Assembly: GCF_018373095.1 (NCBI RefSeq)
Contig: NZ_JAHAHT010000070.1
Span: 1 to 9,831 of the forward strand
Length of the DNA: 9,831 nucleotides
Direction: 5' to 3'
From: Haemophilus parahaemolyticus
Lineage (GTDB): Bacteria > Pseudomonadota > Gammaproteobacteria > Enterobacterales > Pasteurellaceae
Made by a program: the position numbers and the translations under genes. Positions 5,061 through 9,831 of this stretch are shown in pieces (the first letter of the stretch is position 1; each line of letters begins with the position of its first letter). Below the pieces are notes generated by a model. The model searched no databases and was not told where the DNA came from. It saw only the letters and a program-made list of their open reading frames with translations.

Positions 5061-5741
5061 ATGAGATATAACTGGGTTCTTTTTGATGCGGATGAAACGC
5101 TGTTTTCATTCAATTCCTACTTAGGCTTAACCGCAATGCTCAAACGCTATGGCATTGATTTTACGCATGAAGATTACGATGCCTTTCAAGCGGTCAATAA
5201 ATTGCTCTGGGTTGCATACCAGAACAATGAAATCACTGCGGAAGATATTCAAATGCGGCGCTTTGCTAAATTATCCAAGCAAACAGGTGTGAATCAAATT
5301 CAGCTTAACCAAGAACTGATGGCGGAGATGGCGAAGGTCAGCAAACCGCTTGATGGCGTGATGGAGATGCTTGAAGCACTCTATCCTGAAGTTAAAATGG
5401 GCATTATCACCAACGGTTTTACTGAACTACAACAGCAACGTTTACAAAACACCCAGACGGAAAAATTCTTCGACATTGTGGTTGTATCTGAACAGATCGG
5501 CGTAGCAAAACCTGATCGCAAAGTGTTTGATTACGCTTTCTCACTAATGGATGATTTGGATAAAACCAAAATCCTTATGGTTGGCGATACACTCGCTTCA
5601 GATATTTTAGGTGGCTATAATTCGGGCATTGACACCTGCTGGTTTAATCACACCAATATTGCCAATGACACCAAAATCCAACCAACTTATGAGATTAAAA
5701 ATATGCATGAGTTAGTGGGAATTGTGAGGGGAGGAAATTAA
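5061..5741 (+). CDS. yjjG: HAD-family 5'-nucleotidase (pyrimidine nucleotide phosphatase) YjjG
   Basis: YjjG removes phosphate from dUMP, dTMP, UMP and non-canonical pyrimidine nucleotides, and so helps keep mutagenic nucleotides out of DNA. The 226 residues carry the HAD motifs: FDADET (8-13, nucleophile D9 and acid D11), IITNG (115-119), the lysine in VAKPDRKVFDYA (K150), and VGDTLASDILGG (174-185, D176 and D181). The helical cap is small, and the sequence AFQAVNKLLWVAYQN is characteristic of this group. AGGAAA precedes the ATG. It lies 8 bp after gcvA, so co-transcription is likely, although no functional link with glycine metabolism is known. A strong inverted repeat follows. Confidence 0.92.
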   Translation: MRYNWVLFDADETLFSFNSYLGLTAMLKRYGIDFTHEDYDAFQAVNKLLWVAYQNNEITAEDIQMRRFAKLSKQTGVNQIQLNQELMAEMAKVSKPLDGVMEMLEALYPEVKMGIITNGFTELQQQRLQNTQTEKFFDIVVVSEQIGVAKPDRKVFDYAFSLMDDLDKTKILMVGDTLASDILGGYNSGIDTCWFNHTNIANDTKIQPTYEIKNMHELVGIVRGGN

Positions 5742-5793
5742 AAGCATATAAGAAGACATTAAAAACAAATATGACAGTTTTTGTTCATTTTCC

Positions 5794-5841
5794 AAAAAGT
5801 AGGTCTAAAGTCTTGCACTATAAGACTCTAGCCCACTTTTT
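5794..5841. terminator. Bidirectional terminator between yjjG and murA
   Basis: AAAAAGT...CTAAAGTCTT (5794-5814) pairs with AAGACTCTAG...ACTTTTT (5822-5841), giving a long imperfect stem with a loop of about 7 nt. The stem begins with A's and ends with T's, so it can stop transcription from either side, as suits the convergent genes yjjG and murA. Confidence 0.75.
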
Positions 5842-5895
5842 ACCAACACTCTTTCTACTATGCTATTTATTGTTGCTTCATTTGCAATGTCTTAT

Positions 5896-7170
5896 TTAGG
5901 TTGCAGTATGTTCTGAGAAACGTTCAATCGTAGCACCTAAACCACGCAATTTTTCTTCAATACGTTCATAACCACGGTCGATGTGGTAGATACGATCTAC
6001 AATGGTTTCACCTTCAGCGATACAGCCCGCTAACACTAAGCTGATTGAAGCACGTAGGTCGGTTGCTATTACTTCTGCAGACTTTAATTTCTCTACACCG
6101 TGGCAAATTGCCGTGTTGCCTTCAATTTCACCTTTTGCACCCATTCGATTAAGCTCTGGAATGTGCATAAAGCGGTTTTCGAAAATGGTTTCGGTAATGC
6201 GGCTTGTGCCTTCAGCAATCGCATTTAACAAGGTAAATTGTGCCTGCATATCGGTTGGGAAACCAGGATGTGGCATTGTGCGAATATTCACCGCTTTTGG
6301 ACGCTGTCCTTTTGAGTCAAGCGTAATGGTATTTTCAGTTACGGTGACTTCCATTCCTGCCTCGCGCAATTTTTCAATAACTGCTTCAAGCGTATCTGCT
6401 TTAGTGCCGTGGCACGTAATTTTTCCACCAGAAACTGCGGCTGCGATTAAGAATGTACCAGTTTCGATACGGTCTGCCACGATGCGATGTGTGCAGCCAG
6501 TTAAGCGTTTAACCCCTTCAATAGTGATTGTTCCTGTACCTGCCCCTGATATTTTTGCCCCCATTGCATTTAAAAAAATTGCAGTATCCACAATTTCTGG
6601 CTCATGAGCCGCATTTTCAATAACCGTAGTGCCTTCGGCTAAGGTACCCGCCATCATCACAGACAAGGTAGCCCCTACGCTTACTTTGTCCATATAGATT
6701 TGAGCACCGTGTAAACGACCGTTTGAAGTCGCTTTCACATAACCTTCGTCTAGCTTAATGGTTGCCCCCATTTTTTCTAAGCCTGAAATGTGCATATCGA
6801 CAGGACGAGCACCGATAGTACAACCACCAGGTAAGGAAACTTGACCTTCATGGAAACGAGCCACTAATGGGGCTAATACCCAGATTGAAGCACGCATCGT
6901 TTTAACTAATTCATAAGGGGCGACATAGTGCTCGATTTTGCTTGCATCAATATGTACATCGCCATTATCTGCACGTTCAACGATTATGCCTAATTTGCGT
7001 AAGATTTTGAATGTGGTATCCACATCTTTTAACATGGGAACGTTAGTGAGAGTAACTGGTTCAGTCGCAAGAATTGCAGCAAAAAGAATTGGTAGTGCTG
7101 CATTTTTTGCCCCTGAGATTTGTACTGAACCATTTAAAGTTGTCGATCCAGTAATACGGAATTTTTCCAT
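5896..7170 (-). CDS. murA: UDP-N-acetylglucosamine 1-carboxyvinyltransferase
   Basis: MurA transfers enolpyruvate from phosphoenolpyruvate to UDP-GlcNAc, the first committed step of peptidoglycan synthesis, in the cytoplasm. The 424 residues match the family (E. coli 419). Seen are SGAKNAALP (19-27, with K22 and N23 at the active site), LRKLG, and the flexible loop GGCTIGARPVD with the catalytic cysteine C117, the target of fosfomycin in this family. Further on are GATLSVMMA, DRIETGTFL, FPTDMQAQ and RMGAKGEIEGNTA, and the C-terminus contains DLRASISLVLAG and YERIEEKLRGLGA. AAGGA lies 6 nt before the ATG. In Gammaproteobacteria it follows ibaG at the end of the mla cluster, as here, but a repeat-containing gap of 186 bp separates them. 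Confidence 0.98.
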   Translation of the reverse strand: MEKFRITGSTTLNGSVQISGAKNAALPILFAAILATEPVTLTNVPMLKDVDTTFKILRKLGIIVERADNGDVHIDASKIEHYVAPYELVKTMRASIWVLAPLVARFHEGQVSLPGGCTIGARPVDMHISGLEKMGATIKLDEGYVKATSNGRLHGAQIYMDKVSVGATLSVMMAGTLAEGTTVIENAAHEPEIVDTAIFLNAMGAKISGAGTGTITIEGVKRLTGCTHRIVADRIETGTFLIAAAVSGGKITCHGTKADTLEAVIEKLREAGMEVTVTENTITLDSKGQRPKAVNIRTMPHPGFPTDMQAQFTLLNAIAEGTSRITETIFENRFMHIPELNRMGAKGEIEGNTAICHGVEKLKSAEVIATDLRASISLVLAGCIAEGETIVDRIYHIDRGYERIEEKLRGLGATIERFSEHTAT

Positions 7171-7202
7171 TATTTGTCCTTAATGATTGAATTTGAACGC
7201 TT

Positions 7203-7211
7203 ACAAGCGGT
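7203..7211 (+). other. DNA uptake signal sequence (Apl type)
   Basis: An exact ACAAGCGGT in the context TTACAAGCGGTAATTTTT, with the T-rich 3' flank typical of Pasteurellaceae uptake sites. It lies just upstream of murA and marks the Actinobacillus/Mannheimia-type uptake specificity. Confidence 0.8.
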
Positions 7212-7236
7212 AATTTTTAGAAGGATATTTGTTAAT

Positions 7237-7310
7237 TTGTAGAGGCAAATTACATTTACCCCATATAAATCACATCTAGGATAATGGGCGAATATAATTC
7301 GCCCCTACAA
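7237..7310. repeat. 74-bp imperfect palindrome, MITE-like
   Basis: The outer 25 bases at each end are inverted copies (20 of 25 match, all five differences being transitions), starting TTGTAGAGGCAAATT on the left and TTGTAGGGGCGAATT on the right when read inwards. The right arm is itself a hairpin: GGGCGAAT (7286-7293), ATA, ATTCGCCC (7297-7304). There is no open frame. It fills most of the ibaG-murA gap. A small non-autonomous mobile repeat or a REP-like unit is inferred. Confidence 0.6.
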
Positions 7311-7356
7311 CAAGAGAAACACAGTAGCTACAATAGAAAATATGTGGTATCAATAA

Positions 7357-7617
7357 CTATCCTGCTATATTCAACAAGCGCTCTTTTTTCCATTGCTCGG
7401 TTGAGAACACTTTGATGGTTAATGCGTGAATAATATTGCTTGAGAAAAGCTCGCGAAGTGGTGCATAAACTGCTTGTTGTTGTTTTACTCGAGAAAGAAC
7501 TGCAAGCGTATCACTTACCACAATCACGCCAAAGTGTGAGTTTTCGCCTTGAACGTGGATTTCAGTTGCATCAGTAATGTGTTCTTTTAATAGATTTTCG
7601 ATTTGAGTGAGTTCCAT
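7357..7617 (-). CDS. ibaG: BolA-family protein IbaG (YrbA)
   Basis: IbaG is a small cytoplasmic BolA-type protein that binds monothiol glutaredoxin with an iron-sulfur cluster and takes part in acid-stress and iron-sulfur handling. The 86 residues include ENSHFGVIVVSD (25-36), LSRVKQQQAVYAPL (41-54, the conserved BolA helix) and IHALTIKVFS (63-72, with the cluster-ligand histidine). The frame is open further upstream, but the start at 7617 (MELTQIENLL) matches the family length; the longer start would overlap mlaB. AAGGA lies about 13 nt upstream, rather far. It sits between mlaB and murA, the conserved order in Gammaproteobacteria. Confidence 0.92.
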   Translation of the reverse strand: MELTQIENLLKEHITDATEIHVQGENSHFGVIVVSDTLAVLSRVKQQQAVYAPLRELFSSNIIHALTIKVFSTEQWKKERLLNIAG

Positions 7618-7633
7618 AAGTAGATCAGATTCC

Positions 7634-7987
7634 TTAGGTATTAATAACATTTTGATTCTCATTAGGGATGTATTGCTTAACCCAGTCGATTAATCCATAA
7701 AGTTCAGCAAGAGTTTTGAATACTTGAGGAACATGAATTAAGCTAATTTGAGTTTGTTTTTCGTAATAGTTTAATAATTCAGTTAAAAGAGCAAAACCTG
7801 CAGAGTCAATACGCGAAATTTGTTCTAAATTCCAGTAAATTACTTGATTAGCTTTTACTGATAAAAAAGAAGCACGTTGCTCCCATAATGGACGCAACGT
7901 GGTACGAGTCAATTCGCCTTTTAATTTCACTACTAGGCTTTCATTATTTTGAGAAACGCTCCATTGTAATGTGTTTTCTGGCTTCAT
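7634..7987 (-). CDS. mlaB: MlaB, STAS-domain subunit of the phospholipid ABC transporter
   Basis: MlaB is a cytoplasmic STAS-domain protein that binds the ATPase MlaF and is needed for assembly and activity of the MlaFEDB complex in the inner membrane. The 117 residues show the STAS core: VVKLKGELTR (19-28), NQVIYWNLEQISRIDSAGF (47-65) with the usual D-[ST]-AG loop (S62 where E. coli has threonine), and LLTELLNYY. It starts 4 bp after the mlaC stop codon and ends 16 bp before ibaG, in line with co-transcription. Confidence 0.9.
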   Translation of the reverse strand: MKPENTLQWSVSQNNESLVVKLKGELTRTTLRPLWEQRASFLSVKANQVIYWNLEQISRIDSAGFALLTELLNYYEKQTQISLIHVPQVFKTLAELYGLIDWVKQYIPNENQNVINT

Positions 7988-7991
7988 ACTA

Positions 7992-8633
7992 TTATTTTTT
8001 AGGAAGTGTAATCTGTTGTTTTGAAGATTGCATTACTTGTGCTGTCAATGCATCAATACCTTGCTGGCGTAAAATGCTACTCCATTCGTTTTGTTTGGTT
8101 GCCACCATGCTCACATTTTCAGCCGCCATGTCATAAGCCTGCCATTCTCCTGTACGGCTATTCTTACGCCATTTGAAATCAAGTTTGATAGGAGGAGCAT
8201 TATTGGTTGAAATCACATTCACTCGGATTGTCACGATTGATTTACCATCAGTTGGTTTTGCACTTTCAATTTCAATTTTTTGGTCAGTGTATTGTGTTAA
8301 GATTTGGGCATAAGATTGTTCAATAAATTGACCGAACGCATCAAAGAACTTTTCACGTTGTGCTTCGTTTGCTGAAGAAAGTGATTTGCCTAATACCAAT
8401 TGCCCTGCATATTTTACATGTACATGCGGGATTAAATCATTACGCACAATGGTACGTAAATATTCTGGATTTGACTTAATTTTTCCTTGATTAGTTTTGA
8501 TATCATTGAATAGTTTATCTGCCGTTTGTTGCATCAACACATAAGGGCTGGTTTCTGCAAATGTTTGGCTTGAGAATAATGTAGCTACAGAAAGAAAACC
8601 TGTAACGATGATTTTTTTGATTTGTTTTAACAT
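7992..8633 (-). CDS. mlaC: MlaC, periplasmic phospholipid-binding protein
   Basis: MlaC ferries phospholipids across the periplasm between the outer-membrane MlaA-porin complex and inner-membrane MlaFEDB. The chosen ATG (8633) gives 213 residues and has GGAG 8 nt upstream; a GTG three codons earlier overlaps that site and is less likely. A Sec signal peptide is clear: MLKQIKKIIVTGFLSVATLF, then SSQTFA with cleavage expected after residue 26. The mature part has the Ttg2D/MlaC pattern: NPEYLRTIVRNDLIPHVHV, LVLGK, FFDAFGQFIEQSYAQIL, and an end with WQAYDMAAENVSMV. A gap of 156 bp separates it from mlaD, which is long for this operon and holds repeat-like DNA. Confidence 0.95.
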   Translation of the reverse strand: MLKQIKKIIVTGFLSVATLFSSQTFAETSPYVLMQQTADKLFNDIKTNQGKIKSNPEYLRTIVRNDLIPHVHVKYAGQLVLGKSLSSANEAQREKFFDAFGQFIEQSYAQILTQYTDQKIEIESAKPTDGKSIVTIRVNVISTNNAPPIKLDFKWRKNSRTGEWQAYDMAAENVSMVATKQNEWSSILRQQGIDALTAQVMQSSKQQITLPKK

Positions 8634-8690
8634 TAAAAACACTCCATTAATAAGGGTTATTCAAGAATAGAGGCTAATACTTCAACGAAT

Positions 8691-8707
8691 CCTTCGACAG
8701 GCTCAGG
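8691..8707. repeat. REP-like palindromic sequence in the mlaD-mlaC gap
   Basis: CCTTCGACAGGCTCAGG has higher GC than its surroundings and resembles the CCTGAGCxTGTCGAAGG repeats scattered in many bacterial genomes. It can form only a short imperfect hairpin. It is a single copy in this window, so its repeat status is inferred from memory of the motif. The same 156-bp gap (8643-8798) also holds an AT-rich hairpin, TATAAAA-TTAAG-TTTTATA (8736-8754), and an uptake signal; no gene is visible in it. Confidence 0.4.
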
Positions 8708-8779
8708 AACTGCTAAGTAACCACTCTATATTTTGTATAAAATTAAGTTTTATAAGTAGTAAATTTTTATCAAAATTTT

Positions 8780-8788
8780 ACCGCTTGT
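8780..8788 (-). other. DNA uptake signal sequence (Apl type)
   Basis: An exact ACAAGCGGT on the minus strand, in the context TTACAAGCGGTAAAATTTTG, a full match to the extended Apl-type signal. It lies 10 bp downstream of the mlaD stop codon. Confidence 0.8.
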
Positions 8789-8798
8789 AAGATAAAAG

Positions 8799-9326
8799 TT
8801 AAGGTGTAACTGATATATCTGCTTTTTCACCTTCAACTTTTGGCTCAGTCTCTGATGATTTTTTGTCGCCATATAGGAACTGACCTACTAAATCTTCTAA
8901 CACCATTGCTGAGTTTGTATCAGCAAAGCTGTCACCTGATTTCATATATTCTGTTTCACCTTCCAGCATAAAACCGATATTAAGAGCAATATATTGTTCA
9001 CCCAATAAACCAGAGGTTTTAATAGAGAGTGAGCTAGTATCTGGAATTTTGTTAAATTCTTCATTTACCGCTAAAGTCACTTTGGGCGTGTAGCTTTGTT
9101 CGTCTAACTGAATGTCTGAGACTCGGCCAACAACTACACCACCCACCTTAATAGGTGCTCGTACTTTTAGTCCACCGATATTATCGAAAGTTGCGTAAAG
9201 AGTATAAGTTTTCTCTGAACTAAAACCTTGCACGTTGGCAACACGAAGCCCTAAAAATGTTAAGGCAAGCAAACCAAGTAGAACAAATAAACCTACCCAG
9301 AATTCATATTTAATTGATTGACGCAT
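8799..9326 (-). CDS. mlaD: MlaD, MCE-domain subunit of the phospholipid transporter
   Basis: MlaD forms a hexameric ring on the periplasmic side of the MlaFEDB complex and passes phospholipids to or from MlaC. The 175 residues consist of a single N-terminal membrane helix (about 9-29, FWVGLFVLLGLLALTFLGLR), the MCE domain (about 38-117: YTLYATFDNIGGLKVRAPIK, VGGVVVGRV) with the pore loop SGLLGEQYIAL (105-115), and a polar C-terminal tail rich in acidic residues and lysine. AAGGAAA precedes the ATG, and mlaE ends 15 bp upstream. The gene is intact, unlike its partner mlaE. Confidence 0.96.
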   Translation of the reverse strand: MRQSIKYEFWVGLFVLLGLLALTFLGLRVANVQGFSSEKTYTLYATFDNIGGLKVRAPIKVGGVVVGRVSDIQLDEQSYTPKVTLAVNEEFNKIPDTSSLSIKTSGLLGEQYIALNIGFMLEGETEYMKSGDSFADTNSAMVLEDLVGQFLYGDKKSSETEPKVEGEKADISVTP

Positions 9327-9341
9327 TGTATTTCCTTACTG

Positions 9342-9731
9342 TTAGCCACCGAACATAATGGCAGTTAAAATAAAATCTAAACCTAAAATTACCAATGAAG
9401 CATGTACCACTGTTTTGGTGGTTGCTTGGCTAATACCTTCTGAAGTTGGTATTGAATCGTAACCATTAAATAATGCAATCCAAACTATTGCAAAGGCAAA
9501 AATAATGCTTTTTATAAAACCATTAATTAAATCACTTATGTGAACAGAATTTTGCATTACCGCCCAGAAGCTACCTGAATCAACACCTTTCCAATCGACA
9601 CCTACAAGCGAACCACCCCAAATGCCAATTGCTGTAAAAATCACTGCAAGGATTGGCATTGAAATCACACCTGCCCAAAAACGAGGTGCGATAATACGGC
9701 GAAGTGGATCAACTGCCATCATTTCAAGACT
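9342..9731 (-). pseudogene. mlaE: MlaE permease, C-terminal half only (5' half missing)
   Basis: MlaE is the inner-membrane permease of the Mla phospholipid transporter and is normally about 260 residues. Here about 129 codons remain, beginning at SLEMMAVDPLRR, an internal motif of the family, and running through RFWAGVISMP, IWGGSLVGVDWKG, ALFNGYDSIPTS and GLDFILTAIMFGG to the normal stop. Upstream of 9732 the protein match ends at once: the same frame soon meets a TAG, and neither other minus-strand frame encodes the expected AGRAGSALTAEIG-type segment. The first membrane helices are therefore gone. An in-frame ATG pair exists at the start of the fragment, but a half-permease is unlikely to work. 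This is a disruption, or an assembly join. Confidence 0.85.
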
Positions 9732-9735
9732 ACCG

Positions 9736-9831
9736 CTACTTTTTCTTTCCTTGGTTGGCTACGGCTTCCATGAGTTTCTTGATTTCCTCCGGGTCGCCAA
9801 GGAAATAATCATTCACGAGTTTTAAGTCATC
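9736..9831 (-). CDS. C-terminal end of an unidentified protein joined to broken mlaE
   Basis: A minus-strand frame is open from the window edge to TAG (9738-9736), giving 31 residues that read like a real protein end: LVNDYFLGDPEEIKKLMEAV followed by ANQGKKK. It is charged and probably helical. Its codons (CTC, CCG, ATC, GCC) and GC content are higher than in the mla genes, which suggests foreign origin, for example a prophage gene. I do not recognise the family; a phage tail or structural protein is only a guess. The stop codon lies 4 bp from the first mlaE-homologous codon, so there is no room for a typical phage or IS end. With only 31 codons it could also be a chance frame. Confidence 0.4.
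   Translation of the reverse strand, partial: DDLKLVNDYFLGDPEEIKKLMEAVANQGKKK

Noticed and set aside
6002..6607. 201-codon plus-strand frame inside murA
   Set aside because: It is antisense to the intact murA gene. The length comes from the codon bias of the real strand; there is no ribosome site or family match.
9736..9760. Programmed frameshift fusing the unknown frame to mlaE
   Set aside because: A -1 shift at the A-rich run leads to a stop after six codons. Joining to mlaE would need +1, and nothing supports such a fusion.
1..9831. CRISPR array, riboswitch or antiphage defence system
   Set aside because: No spaced direct repeats of CRISPR type, no known riboswitch core and no defence genes were seen on either strand.

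Overview
The window looks like chromosomal DNA of a gammaproteobacterium of the family Pasteurellaceae, probably the Actinobacillus/Mannheimia side of it. The reasons are the AT-rich sequence, the gene neighbourhoods (mla-ibaG-murA; gcvA next to GcvB; short-form pabB-pabC) and three exact copies of the 9-mer ACAAGCGGT, the Apl-type DNA uptake signal. No exact copy of the Haemophilus influenzae-type AAGTGCGGT was seen. The species cannot be fixed from the sequence alone.

Left part (1-1532). The 3' end of xseA is followed by a tight cluster of DnaA-box-like sites and by tRNA-Leu(CAA) with its own near-consensus promoter. Next to the tRNA 3' end lies the wreck of an integrated element. It holds a 10-bp-periodic CTGTT repeat, a 13-bp inverted repeat, a P4-type integrase N-terminus cut by an in-frame TAG, and an AlpA-type excision regulator cut off within its helix-turn-helix region. 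The AlpA fragment runs directly into the 5' end of an IS3-family element on the minus strand, whose orfA carries a frameshift and a stop. The IS end sits about 35 bp from the 3' end of adk.

Middle part (1533-5895). adk, then pabC and pabB (overlapping, minus strand), make ADP from AMP and the folate precursor p-aminobenzoate. Between pabB and the divergent regulator gene gcvA lies the small RNA GcvB on the minus strand. It is recognised by its G/U-rich R1 segment, its CACUUCCUGUA segment, three hairpins ending in a strong intrinsic terminator, and a TTGTTT-17-TATAAT promoter. It is the most informative non-coding feature here. pabB begins about 25 nt beyond the GcvB terminator, so leakage through that terminator could feed pabBC. 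gcvA is followed by the HAD nucleotidase gene yjjG and a bidirectional terminator.

Right part (5896-9831). All genes are on the minus strand in the order mlaE-mlaD-mlaC-mlaB-ibaG-murA: phospholipid transport between the membranes, a BolA-family protein, and the first committed step of peptidoglycan synthesis. Two gaps hold repeat-like DNA: a 74-bp imperfect palindrome between ibaG and murA, and a REP-like palindrome plus an uptake signal between mlaD and mlaC. mlaE is broken. Only about its last 129 codons are present, and just upstream the sequence switches to an unrelated, more GC-rich reading frame that runs off the window. That is either an insertion or rearrangement that inactivates the Mla system, or an assembly join.
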